From: Romboutsia_C sp015668195
GTDB lineage: Bacteria > Bacillota > Clostridia > Peptostreptococcales > Peptostreptococcaceae
Assembly: GCF_015668195.1 (NCBI RefSeq)
Contig: NZ_JADPFC010000002.1
Span: 496,001 to 560,000, forward strand
DNA: 64,000 bases
Direction of reading: 5' to 3'
Numbering within the stretch: position 1 is the stretch's first letter; each line of letters starts with the position of its first letter. Under the pieces are notes generated by a model. It saw only the letters and a list, made by a program, of their open reading frames with translations, had not been told where the DNA came from and made no database searches. The translations under genes and the position numbers were made by a program. Shown piece after piece: positions 36,989-45,480 of the stretch.

Positions 36989-38062
36989 TTGAGTTTAAAC
37001 CATGGTGCTAATTTATATGACTTATCAAAAAAATATGGTTTTTCAAAAGAAGAATTTCTAGATTTTAGCTCTAATATAAATCCTTTAGGTGCATCTAAAG
37101 CTGCTAAAGACGTTGTGATTAAAAATATAGATCAGGTTTCTATATATCCAGACCCTGATTATATAAATTTAAAAAGTTCTATTTCTTCTTATTGTCATTG
37201 TAATAAAGAAAACATAATTTTAGGAAGTGGGGCAACAGAGCTTATTTCTTCATTTATAAAAACTATAAATCCTACTAAAGCTCTACTTTTATCACCTGCT
37301 TATTCTGAGTATGAAAAAGAATTAAAAAAGATAAACTGTAATATAGACAAGTATTACTCAAAACATGAAAATGATTTTAAAATTGATGTCAATAAACTAA
37401 TAGATCACATAAATAGTAATAAATATAATTTAATTATTATCTGTAATCCTAATAATCCAACTGGTTTTACTTTCTCAAAATCTGAGATAAAAACTTTACT
37501 TGAAAATACTAATACTTTCTTTATGATTGATGAAACTTACATAGAATTTACAGATACTAAAGCTTTTTCTTCAACATCTTTAGTTGATGATTATAATAAT
37601 ATATTTGTTATAAGAGGTACTTCTAAGTTCTTCTCAACTCCTGGCATTAGACTAGGATATGGGCTTATATCTAATACTACTGTAAAAGATAGCATATCAT
37701 CTCATCTTGATTTATGGAATATAAATATATTCGCTACATTAATGGGTGAGGTTATGTTTAAAGATACACATTTTATAGAAAATACTATTAATATTATGAC
37801 TAAAGAAAGAGATTATTTATTTGATAATTTAAGAAATATAGATGATTTAAATGTTTATGATAGCCAAGGTAATTTTATATTATGTGAAATAAAATCAAAA
37901 AAATTAACTGCAAGTGAATTAAGAGATAAGCTTATTCCAAAGAAAATAATCATAAGAGATTGTGCTTCTTTTGATGGACTTAGCGAGTATTTCTTTAGAG
38001 TTTGTATTTTAAAACCTGAAGATAATAGACTTTTAATAAATTCTTTAAATGATATTTTTTAA
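36989..38062 (+). CDS. PLP-dependent aminotransferase-fold enzyme, CobD/HisC-like
   Basis: About 357 residues, class I/II aminotransferase fold. LDFSSNINPLG near residue 27 is typical of threonine-phosphate decarboxylase (CobD) and related histidinol-phosphate aminotransferases. The PLP sites are GSGATELI, IICNPNNPTG, DETYIEF and the lysine in RGTSKFFSTPGIRLGY. No cobalamin or histidine genes are nearby, so the substrate is open. The start is TTG at 36989, 8 bases after GGAGG; a GTG at 36980 overlaps that site. The gene stands alone, with AT-rich upstream DNA and a strong terminator. Confidence 0.82.
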   Translation: MSLNHGANLYDLSKKYGFSKEEFLDFSSNINPLGASKAAKDVVIKNIDQVSIYPDPDYINLKSSISSYCHCNKENIILGSGATELISSFIKTINPTKALLLSPAYSEYEKELKKINCNIDKYYSKHENDFKIDVNKLIDHINSNKYNLIIICNPNNPTGFTFSKSEIKTLLENTNTFFMIDETYIEFTDTKAFSSTSLVDDYNNIFVIRGTSKFFSTPGIRLGYGLISNTTVKDSISSHLDLWNINIFATLMGEVMFKDTHFIENTINIMTKERDYLFDNLRNIDDLNVYDSQGNFILCEIKSKKLTASELRDKLIPKKIIIRDCASFDGLSEYFFRVCILKPEDNRLLINSLNDIF

Positions 38063-38069
38063 TAAAAAA

Positions 38070-38096
38070 AGAGCTACCTAATACTGAGGTAGCTCT
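38070..38096. terminator. Bidirectional terminator
   Basis: AGAGCTACCT pairs with AGGTAGCTCT, flanked by seven A on the left and seven T on the right. It serves the CobD-like gene and the convergent symporter gene. Confidence 0.92.
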
Positions 38097-38107
38097 TTTT
38101 TTATGGC

Positions 38108-39304
38108 TTAAGCAATTTTATTTGCTTTTTTAGACATTTTAGTGTTTATATGATCAACAACTGCTGCTATAGCATTATCTCCAGATACGTTTGCAGCTGT
38201 TCCGAAACTATCTTGAGTTAAGTATAGAGCTATCATTAAACTTGCAAGTCCTCCATCTGATGGTATACCTATCATTGGTAAGAAAGGTAATGCACTCATT
38301 ATAGCTCCACCTGGCGCTCCTGGTGCTGCAACCATTGCTATTCCTAACATTAATATGAATGGGAATAAAGTAGCAAAGCTATGATCCATATTGTTCATCA
38401 TAAGTACTGCAACAGCAAATGATGTAACTGATATTATACTTCCTGATAAGTGAATTGTTGCACATAAAGGTACACAGAATTCTCTTATTTCCTTACTTAC
38501 TCCGTTGTTCTTAGCACATTCTACGTTTACTGGTATAGTAGCTGCTGAAGATTGAGTTCCTACTGCTGTTAAGTAACCAGGTATTTGATTTTTTAACATT
38601 TTGAAAGGATTCTTTCCTGTAACTATTCCTGCTGCTGTAAATTGTATTGTTAAGTATATTAAATGTAGAGGTATTACTATTAAGTAAACTCTCCAGAATA
38701 CTCCTAATATAGACCAAACTTGTCCAGCAAAAGTTATATTAGCAAATGTTCCTGCTATATATATTGGTAATAAAGGTATTATTATTGTTGATAATACTTT
38801 TGTTACTATTTCTTGGAACTCTTGGAATATATTATGTAAAGTTTGCCCTTTACCATTGTTTCTAAGAGCAGATATACCTAGACCCATTGTAAATGCAAAT
38901 ACTATTGCAGCAGTTACATCTACCATTGGTGATAGAGGTATAGTAAAGAATGGTGATAACATACCTGCTTCAGGATCCCCTATTTGTGAAGCAACACTTG
39001 CATCTATAAAAGATGGGAATATTAACGATGCTACAACAAATGCTAATGTTCCAGCTACTATTGTAGACCCATATGCTATTCCTGTTGTTATCCCTAATAA
39101 TTTTCCTGCACCTGTTGCTAAATCTGCTATACCTGCTGTAACAAATCCTATTATTATAAATGGTATAACGAATTTTAAGAATGCAGAGAATAAACTACTT
39201 GCAGTTACCAGAGTTTTCACTATCATTTCTGGTGCGAATTGTCCGATTAATATACCGGCTATGATACCCATAATAAGTTTAGGAACTAATCCTATTTTCT
39301 TCAT
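38108..39304 (-). CDS. Dicarboxylate/amino acid:cation symporter (DAACS family)
   Basis: About 398 residues with eight or more hydrophobic segments and two re-entrant loops. Family motifs are the serine-rich GTQSSAATIPVNVE hairpin and the C-terminal MVAAPGAPGGAIMSALPF and QDSFGTAANVSGDNAIAA. It probably imports glutamate, aspartate, serine/threonine or a C4-dicarboxylate with Na+ or H+. The ATG at 39304 has GGGGGAG upstream. A longer frame reaches 39373 but covers the promoter, so it is rejected. It is a single gene. Confidence 0.93.
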   Translation of the reverse strand: MKKIGLVPKLIMGIIAGILIGQFAPEMIVKTLVTASSLFSAFLKFVIPFIIIGFVTAGIADLATGAGKLLGITTGIAYGSTIVAGTLAFVVASLIFPSFIDASVASQIGDPEAGMLSPFFTIPLSPMVDVTAAIVFAFTMGLGISALRNNGKGQTLHNIFQEFQEIVTKVLSTIIIPLLPIYIAGTFANITFAGQVWSILGVFWRVYLIVIPLHLIYLTIQFTAAGIVTGKNPFKMLKNQIPGYLTAVGTQSSAATIPVNVECAKNNGVSKEIREFCVPLCATIHLSGSIISVTSFAVAVLMMNNMDHSFATLFPFILMLGIAMVAAPGAPGGAIMSALPFLPMIGIPSDGGLASLMIALYLTQDSFGTAANVSGDNAIAAVVDHINTKMSKKANKIA

Positions 39305-39344
39305 ACGACTTTCTCCCCCTGTCCTTTTTTCGTCTTGCAAACTT

Positions 39345-39373
39345 ATAATAAAACATTTTCCTATTTTAGTCAA
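39345..39373 (-). promoter_or_regulatory. Sigma-A promoter of the symporter gene
   Basis: TTGACT (39368-39373) and TATTAT (39345-39350) on the minus strand, spaced 17 bases. The remainder of the 39305-39654 gap is AT-rich sequence with one terminator and no gene that I can see. Confidence 0.8.
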
Positions 39374-39576
39374 CGTTTTCCTAGATATTTTTTTGTATTT
39401 TTGATTTTTTCTTTATTTTATTTTCTTTCTAAGTTTTTATACTTTTTTTATTAAATTACTTTTCTTTATAATTAAAATTTTCTTAATTTTCTTACTACCG
39501 AGCATTATTGTCAATATTATTCTTTTTTTTGCAAAATCATTCTTTTTTAAAATTCATTTTTAATTTTTTTTATAAT

Positions 39577-39614
39577 AAAAAAGATAATTTCATAAAATAG
39601 AAACTATCTTTTTT
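39577..39614 (-). terminator. Terminator of the sensor kinase gene
   Basis: AAAAAAGATAATTTC pairs imperfectly with GAAACTATCTTTTTT across an 8-base loop, 40 bases beyond the kinase stop. Confidence 0.75.
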
Positions 39615-39654
39615 TACTTATTCTTTTTAATTTTAAACAATTTTTATTTGATAT

Positions 39655-41586
39655 CTACATATATATATCTGATAACTCTAATTTAACTTTTTCTTTTAAT
39701 TCATCTTCTTTTATATATTTATCACATCTATCTTCACTTATTTTAATTATAGGTATTTTTATTTTAAAGGTAGTTCCTTCATTTAATTTTGATTTTATAT
39801 CAATTTTGCCTCCATGTGCTTCTACAAATAACTTAACAATAGATAATCCTACACCACTTCCTTCGTTCTTTCTAGTCATAGTATTATCTATTTGATAAAA
39901 TATATCAAATATACTTTCTAAATCTTCTTCATTCATACCTATTCCTTCATCTTTTATTTCAATCTCAATATTATCTTCTAACGTTGATACATTGACATTT
40001 AAAGTTCCACCATTGTATGAAAATTTTATTGCATTTGACAATAAATTAAGTATTGTCCTTTCCATTTTATCAATATCAACAGCAGTTATAATTTCCTCGT
40101 CAGTGGTATCAAATATAATATCTAAATTTTTAGACTTTGTATATGGTATTACAGATAAAGTTATATTTTCTATTAATTCTACTATATTTACATTTTGTAA
40201 ATATGTTTTTGTATCTACACATTTAAACTTTTGAATATCAATTAAATTATTTATTAGCCTTAGCAATCTATTGCAATTACTTTCTATTATTTCATAATTA
40301 TTATTACTTATTATAAATTCATTGTTTTTAGATTTTGATTTTGAAAGCTGCATTACTGATGAAATAACAGTAATTGGTGTTCTTAGTTCATGACTAATAT
40401 TAGATGTAAAGTGAGCTTTTAATCTACTTAATTCCTTGCTTTCATCAATTAATTTTAAAAGTTCTTTTTCATATTTCATTTTATAGTTGGTATAAGATAT
40501 TAAGGCTATTACTATAGCTACTAGAACTAACATAATAGAAATTACTCCTAATATATAATTTGCATGTTTTTCGTAAACTTCTATTGGATCATTTACTATT
40601 ACAGATTCTTTTGGTAAATCATGCTTTCTTATACCAAACTCTTTCATTACATCATAATCAAATATATACTTATTTGCATTATCATCATCTATATAATTTT
40701 TTTTATCACTTTTTCCAGATAAAATCGAATTTAATATTTCCCCAGCTTTCTTTGCCTGATTATATGGACTTACTACCTTACCACCTATAGTACCTTTTCC
40801 TATGCTATGTTCAAATGAACTATATATAGGAACATCTTTAGTTAATGATTTTATAAGTTCAATTGTATCTTCGTGTCCTAAATTAATATTTTCAAAATAC
40901 CCTGGATAAAAAGTTATAATTGCATCACTACTTTTTAGTTTTTTTAACTTTTTCTTAAAATCATTGATATCTATATTACGAGTAACTACCTCATGTAAAT
41001 TAATGTTATTTTTTTTATATTTATTTTCATAATAAGATATCTCTTCTTTTGTTAATTCACTTTTATACCCAGACATAAAATAAATATTTTTTACACCTTT
41101 GTGGAATTTAGATATTAACTCTATATTTTTATCTATTGATGCTACTTCCCTTACTCCTGAAACCATATTATAAGATAAAGCCTTTTTTATAAGTTTTTCA
41201 TTTTCTATTGCGAAGAATACAATAGGAATATCTTTAAATAAATCTTCCCTATATTTTATAGCAAATTCTAATGCATCATCATTTTCTACAATAATCCCAT
41301 CAAAATTTTTATAGTTTCTTATTCTATGGCTTAGTAACTCATAAAATTCTAATTCATGCTTTGGGTTATAGTTATATTTTGAATTCATATACTCCGTTTG
41401 TAAATTTATATCATGGCCTAACCCACCTGCTATTCCACTCATATATTCATCAAAGTTTAAAAAATTAGGATTTCCTGAACTAATAAATAAAATATTTCTT
41501 TTTCCTTCTGAGTATATATCTTTTGTAGATATTCCCAGTATTAAAATAGTAATAAAAATGAAACTTAGATATTTACACTTCCTCAT
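39655..41586 (-). CDS. Histidine kinase with ABC-type solute-binding sensor domain
   Basis: About 643 residues. A signal peptide or anchor lies at residues 1-25. An extracellular domain of about 310 residues resembles the ABC_sub_bind/periplasmic-binding fold (RNILFISSG, FDGIIVENDDALEFA, IPIVFFA, SDAIITFYPGYF, VPIYSSFEH). A membrane segment follows near residues 343-367, a HisKA domain with FTSNISHELRTPIT near 395, and an ATPase domain with NLLSNAIKFS, DEGIGM and GSGVGLSIVK. It should sense an extracellular ligand and autophosphorylate. No response regulator gene is adjacent, so it is an orphan. The ATG at 41586 is 5 bases after AGGTGA; a GTG at 41595 lies within that site. Confidence 0.88.
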   Translation of the reverse strand: MRKCKYLSFIFITILILGISTKDIYSEGKRNILFISSGNPNFLNFDEYMSGIAGGLGHDINLQTEYMNSKYNYNPKHELEFYELLSHRIRNYKNFDGIIVENDDALEFAIKYREDLFKDIPIVFFAIENEKLIKKALSYNMVSGVREVASIDKNIELISKFHKGVKNIYFMSGYKSELTKEEISYYENKYKKNNINLHEVVTRNIDINDFKKKLKKLKSSDAIITFYPGYFENINLGHEDTIELIKSLTKDVPIYSSFEHSIGKGTIGGKVVSPYNQAKKAGEILNSILSGKSDKKNYIDDDNANKYIFDYDVMKEFGIRKHDLPKESVIVNDPIEVYEKHANYILGVISIMLVLVAIVIALISYTNYKMKYEKELLKLIDESKELSRLKAHFTSNISHELRTPITVISSVMQLSKSKSKNNEFIISNNNYEIIESNCNRLLRLINNLIDIQKFKCVDTKTYLQNVNIVELIENITLSVIPYTKSKNLDIIFDTTDEEIITAVDIDKMERTILNLLSNAIKFSYNGGTLNVNVSTLEDNIEIEIKDEGIGMNEEDLESIFDIFYQIDNTMTRKNEGSGVGLSIVKLFVEAHGGKIDIKSKLNEGTTFKIKIPIIKISEDRCDKYIKEDELKEKVKLELSDIYM

Positions 41587-41775
41587 GATTATCACCTACT
41601 TTTATCAAAAATTTTAATTTGTTTATATATTAATTGCATATTTTGATATTTTGTTAATTTATACTTTTTCGACTTATGATACCTTATTATATCATTTGCA
41701 TTTATATTTTTTTGTCGAAAATTGTATCAAGAAAAATATATATCATACTACATTTGCAAGTTTTATATAAATTAA

Positions 41776-41801
41776 AAGAAACGGCATAATAGCCGTTTCT
41801 T
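41776..41801 (-). terminator. Terminator of the DUF1232 gene
   Basis: AAGAAACGGC pairs with GCCGTTTCTT. The hairpin begins at the stop codon of the gene and is followed by TTTAATTTAT on the minus strand. Confidence 0.75.
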
Positions 41802-42168
41802 AATCTTTTATACTAAAATTGACATCTTCTATAATATTTGAATTCTTATCTTTTTTGATAATAACTTTATATTTTTCTATTTCTTCATTTATCATTCCCA
41901 AGCTCCATATTAGAATAAATAAATCATCGATAAAACCAAATAACCCTAGTATAATCTCTGGTATAAAATCTAGACCTAATATTGCGTAAAGTAGTCCTAC
42001 TATTAATGCAAATATTACCTTTGCTTTACTCATTATACTAACTCTACTGTCTTTTAATAAATCTGGTAGTTTAAATATATTTATAAAAAACATAAAACCA
42101 AATTTAGCTTTTCTAAATCTTACTAATGTTACCTTTGTAAAGTTTAATATTTTATCTATAATATTCAT
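41800..42168 (-). CDS. DUF1232 (YkvA-like) membrane protein
   Basis: 122 residues. The DUF1232 core is seen at about residues 48-88: a KAKVIFALIVGLLYA helix, then LGLDFIPEIILGLFGFIDDLFIL, which contains the family's DxIPE...GxxDDL pattern. Two hydrophobic helices probably span or lie on the membrane. The family has no established biochemical role, though members occur near stress and envelope genes. GGAGTGA precedes the ATG. Monocistronic, with a terminator overlapping the stop codon. Confidence 0.85.
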   Translation of the reverse strand: MNIIDKILNFTKVTLVRFRKAKFGFMFFINIFKLPDLLKDSRVSIMSKAKVIFALIVGLLYAILGLDFIPEIILGLFGFIDDLFILIWSLGMINEEIEKYKVIIKKDKNSNIIEDVNFSIKD

Positions 42169-42270
42169 AATATTATCACTCCTAAGTTATAAAAAATGCT
42201 TATTATCTATATATTAGTATTATTATAACTTATATGATATTTTATATAAATATATTAAATTCATTTTATA

Positions 42271-43275
42271 CTATAGTAAACTTATTCCAGCTTCATCACA
42301 TTCTTCTATCATTTCTTTTGGCCAAACTCCTACTTGTACTTCTCCTATATGAGCTTTGTTTAAGAAGTACATGCATATTCTAGATTGACCAATTCCTCCA
42401 CCTATAGTATATGGCAGTTCTCCTTTTAGTAAGGCTTGATGATAATCTAAATTTCTTCTATCATCACATCCACTTTCTCTTAATTGTCTATCTAAACTTT
42501 CCTCATCTACTCTTATTCCCATAGATGATAATTCTAATGCTCTATCTAATACAGGATTGTAGAATAATATATCTCCGTTTAATTCCCAATCATCATAATC
42601 AGGACTTCTTCCATCATGTTTTTCGCCATTTGAAAGTACTTTTCCTATTTGCATTAAAAATACTGCACCTTTATCTTTTACTATTTTATCTTCTCTTTCT
42701 TTTGGAGTTAACTCTGGATATAAATCTAATAATTCTTGAGATGTTATAAATGTTATCTCCTCAGGAAGTATTTTTTGTATTTCTGGATATATACTTTGTA
42801 CATGTTCTTCAGTTTCTTTAAATACTTTGTAAATCTTTTTAACTACTTCTTCTAATGTTTCTCTACTTCTTTGTTTTTTATCTATTATAAGCTCCCAATC
42901 CCATTGGTCTACGTATATAGAATGTATGTTATCTAGTTCCTCGTCTTTTCTAATAGCGTTCATATCTGTATAGATTCCTCTTCCTGTAGGTAATCCATAC
43001 TTTTTAAGAGCCATTCTTTTCCACTTAGCTAACGATTGAACTATTTCTGCTTTTTTACCTATATCAGGAACCTCAAAGCTTACAGCCTTTTCTATTCCAT
43101 TTAAGTTATCATTTGTACCAGTTTCTGGTAGTACAAATAATGGAGATGACACTCTCGTTAGTCTTAGCTCTTCACCTAATCTCTGCTCAAAAAAGTCCTT
43201 TAAATCTTTTATAGCTTCTTGCGTTTGTATTATACTTAATCTTGTTTTATATTGTGTTGGTATTATTAAACTCAT
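42271..43275 (-). CDS. asnA: Aspartate-ammonia ligase (asparagine synthetase A)
   Basis: 334 residues, class II aminoacyl-tRNA-synthetase-like fold. Signatures are FFEQRLGEELRLTRVSSPLFV near residue 28, ETGTNDNLNGIEKAVSF, DMNAIRKDEELDNIHSIYVDQWDWE, and the C-terminal YTIGGGIGQSRICMYFL. It makes asparagine from aspartate, ammonia and ATP. AAAGGAG precedes the ATG. A T-box riboswitch about 230 bases upstream, with an asparagine specifier, should switch it on when tRNA-Asn is uncharged. Confidence 0.96.
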   Translation of the reverse strand: MSLIIPTQYKTRLSIIQTQEAIKDLKDFFEQRLGEELRLTRVSSPLFVLPETGTNDNLNGIEKAVSFEVPDIGKKAEIVQSLAKWKRMALKKYGLPTGRGIYTDMNAIRKDEELDNIHSIYVDQWDWELIIDKKQRSRETLEEVVKKIYKVFKETEEHVQSIYPEIQKILPEEITFITSQELLDLYPELTPKEREDKIVKDKGAVFLMQIGKVLSNGEKHDGRSPDYDDWELNGDILFYNPVLDRALELSSMGIRVDEESLDRQLRESGCDDRRNLDYHQALLKGELPYTIGGGIGQSRICMYFLNKAHIGEVQVGVWPKEMIEECDEAGISLL

Positions 43276-43308
43276 TTTTATTATCTCCTTTTATTTTTTT
43301 ATTTAAGG

Positions 43309-43324
43309 AGTATGACGTCATACT
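43309..43324. repeat. 16-bp perfect palindrome in the asnA leader
   Basis: AGTATGACGTCATACT is perfectly self-complementary. It lies about 35 bases before the asnA start codon, downstream of the T-box terminator. The rest of the leader (43276-43500) also has a short AGCC/GGCT hairpin near 43375 and no coding frame. A protein-binding site or an RNA hairpin is possible. Confidence 0.55.
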
Positions 43325-43505
43325 TAGTTTAAAACTTAATAAACTATACTTAAGTTCAGTTATTTTTATCTATAGCCTGGCCTTGGCTACATACAAATCT
43401 ATGAATTGATATAATGCTAGTATCCACTTAGTCACATCTGTTGCTCAAATTTTAAATTTAAATTATATCTAATAGAAAATAGATAAACTATAATTTTTAA
43501 GCATA

Positions 43506-43785
43506 TAAAAAGCCCTTCATCCACTATATATAAAATATAGGGACGAAAGGCATATCTTCCGCGGTACCACCCTGATTAGCTTAATAATAAGCTCACTTTA
43601 ATAATGTAGCAAGAATAATCTTAGTACATTCCAATTCGATAACGGGTTGGTTCCGTCTAAGCCTACTTTTATTTCGGTTAGCAACTCCAGGATGTTCTTC
43701 AATATAGCCTTCGTGTTGGACTCTCACCGCCACCAACTCGCTTTGACTACGTACTATATTTACTCTTCCTTTCATAGTCTTTGTT
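43506..43785 (-). ncRNA. T-box riboswitch, asparagine-specific, controlling asnA
   Basis: On the minus strand the region shows Stem I with GGTGAGAGTCC, a specifier context GAAGAACATCCTGGAGT, the conserved antiterminator T-box TGGTACCGCGGAA (43557-43569), and a terminator with arms near 43541-43551 and 43510-43522 followed by TTTTTAT. The specifier triplet is read as AAC (43694-43696), an asparagine codon, which fits the downstream asnA. Uncharged tRNA-Asn should favour the antiterminator. DNA farther upstream (43827-44094) is AT-rich with nothing I can support. Confidence 0.92.
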
Positions 43786-43797
43786 ATGTTATTGTTA

Positions 43798-43826
43798 ATG
43801 ATATATTATTATAAATTTTCTGTCAA
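43798..43826 (-). promoter_or_regulatory. Promoter of the asnA T-box transcript
   Basis: TTGACA (43821-43826) and TATCAT (43798-43803) on the minus strand with a 17-base spacer, just before the T-box. Confidence 0.8.
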
Positions 43827-44094
43827 ATCTTTTTTTGTATTTATATATTCTTGTTACCTTTTATTTTTAAGTATTATATTAATAATAGCTTTATTTTTAT
43901 AGTAATTACTTGTTTTAACTTATATTTAATTAGAAAACTAATATAAAATATAAATTAATAATTTTTTTAATTAATATTTTTGTACTAATTTTTATACTAA
44001 TAAACACAAAAATTTAAACTATTTCTTATTATATACTATGATGATATTGTAAAAAGTTTCATGATTTATTTAATAAATTTATTATTAACTTAAT

Positions 44095-45132
44095 TTAATC
44101 ATTATCATTTATGACATTTCCTCTTATTTTGTCAGCTCTTACTATCTTATAGTTTTTAAATAAAGCATATCCTATATATCCACCTAAAATACTCACTATT
44201 ATACACCCTGCTGCTGCTATTAAAACTTGTATTGGTGGGTTATAAGCAAACATTATAGCAAATCCAGCTATTGGTGTTGCTGTACCTGGAGTATTGTTTA
44301 CTAGTTGCATTAAAGCTACTATAACACCAGACATTGCCCCTCCTATAAAGTTTGTTGTGTATACTGGTATTGGATTTGCAGATATTATATCTGACTGTGT
44401 AAGCGGCTCTATTGCTACTGATATTGTATCTTTTTTAGAACCAAATTTCATCTTAGAGAAGAAAATAAAGTTCATAAATGAAGAACCAAATACTGCTAAT
44501 GCACCTATGGCCATTGGAAGTCCTGTAAGACCTATTATAGATGTAAGCGCCATAGAACTAAGTGGCGCTGTTGCAACAACTGTTATAAGCCCTCCAAGTA
44601 TAATACCCATAACTATTGGTGATGTATCTGCTGCCTTTATTAAAACTTGACCTATTTGAAGTAAAGTATTATTTACTACAGGGTCCATTCCCATAGCTAT
44701 TGCTCTACAAAGTGGTGCACCTATAACTATTATTACTATTAAATCAAGTCCCGCTGGTACTTTTTTCTCAAAGAATTTAACCACAAAAGATGTTAAGTAA
44801 CCTGCTATAAATCCTGGAAGTATACCAAATCCTGATACAGATAAACCTACAAGTACTGAGTACACTGGTGATACTCCTAATGCTAGAGGAACAAGTATTG
44901 CAGCTGCTACTCCTCCCATAGAACCATTTGCAGCTCCTACACTTTCTAAAAACTTAAATCCTAATACCTCTCCAAAAAATGAGAAGTGGAATGCTTCAAC
45001 TAAGAAACTTGCACAAGCAGCACTAGCTAATGCTCCCATGGCCTTCATACCATATGGTGCTTTGTAGCTAAATAGAGTAAATAGTGCAAGGACTACTAAA
45101 AGTAATCCAGTACCCATTAATATTTCCATCAT
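44095..45132 (-). CDS. PTS sugar transporter IIC-like membrane protein (PTS_EIIC_2 type)
   Basis: 345 residues, about nine to ten hydrophobic segments. The small-residue-rich GAANGSMGGVAAAILVPLALG and APLSSMALTSIIGLTGLPMAIG stretches fit the PTS_EIIC_2 family, whose members usually occur without linked IIA or IIB domains. No IIA/IIB gene is adjacent. The substrate is unknown; it could be a sugar or another small molecule, and true PTS dependence is not shown. AGGAGG stands 8 bases before the ATG. It lies downstream of ptsH-ptsI but is separated from them by a terminator and about 350 bases. Confidence 0.8.
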   Translation of the reverse strand: MMEILMGTGLLLVVLALFTLFSYKAPYGMKAMGALASAACASFLVEAFHFSFFGEVLGFKFLESVGAANGSMGGVAAAILVPLALGVSPVYSVLVGLSVSGFGILPGFIAGYLTSFVVKFFEKKVPAGLDLIVIIVIGAPLCRAIAMGMDPVVNNTLLQIGQVLIKAADTSPIVMGIILGGLITVVATAPLSSMALTSIIGLTGLPMAIGALAVFGSSFMNFIFFSKMKFGSKKDTISVAIEPLTQSDIISANPIPVYTTNFIGGAMSGVIVALMQLVNNTPGTATPIAGFAIMFAYNPPIQVLIAAAGCIIVSILGGYIGYALFKNYKIVRADKIRGNVINDND

Positions 45133-45250
45133 ATTATTTGCCTCCTAAGCTGTCTTTTTTCTTAGTTTAGTTTTTACATTATTTTATTACTTATTCCTCT
45201 TTCTAGTAATTAATTTTAAAGTAAATAAAAACAACATATATGTGAGTTGC

Positions 45251-45385
45251 TTAAGAATTTTTCTTTATATATATTTTTAATGCTTTTATCAATAAAATAA
45301 GCGTATATAATACTAACACCAAAATACTAAAAATTTTTATAAAGTAAATTAAAACTATAGGAACTCCTATCATTTTTATATCCAT
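45251..45385 (-). CDS. Putative 44-residue single-pass membrane protein
   Basis: A short frame encoding MDIKMIGVPIVLIYFIK followed by a long hydrophobic stretch and a basic tail LLIKALKIYIKKNS. This architecture, a membrane helix ending in LLIKAL.IYI.KN, is one I have seen in many small clostridial membrane proteins of unknown function. The ribosome binding site is weak (AAGTGG), and an internal ATG at 45373 is also possible. It occupies most of the gap between ptsI and the IIC-like gene. Confidence 0.55.
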   Translation of the reverse strand: MDIKMIGVPIVLIYFIKIFSILVLVLYTLILLIKALKIYIKKNS

Positions 45386-45414
45386 TATATATTTTCCACT
45401 TTATTTATAATTTA

Positions 45415-45445
45415 AAAGGATATCTCTTAAATTGAGATATCCTTT
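45415..45445 (-). terminator. Terminator of ptsI
   Basis: AAAGGATATCTC pairs with GAGATATCCTTT, followed by TTAAATTATAAA on the minus strand, 36 bases past the ptsI stop. Confidence 0.8.
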
Positions 45446-45480
45446 ATTTATTACATCGATTTTATTGTCTTATATCTGAA

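Noticed and set aside
39305..39373. The longer N-terminus of the symporter (start at 39373)
   Set aside because: The promoter TTGACT/TATTAT lies within this stretch, so it cannot be translated from that transcript.
38856..39404. A 182-codon frame antisense to the symporter
   Set aside because: No ribosome binding site, and the composition is that of a reverse-strand shadow of a hydrophobic protein.
43593..43775. An open frame of 60 codons in the asnA leader
   Set aside because: It lies wholly within the T-box RNA, whose conserved elements explain the sequence; no ribosome binding site.
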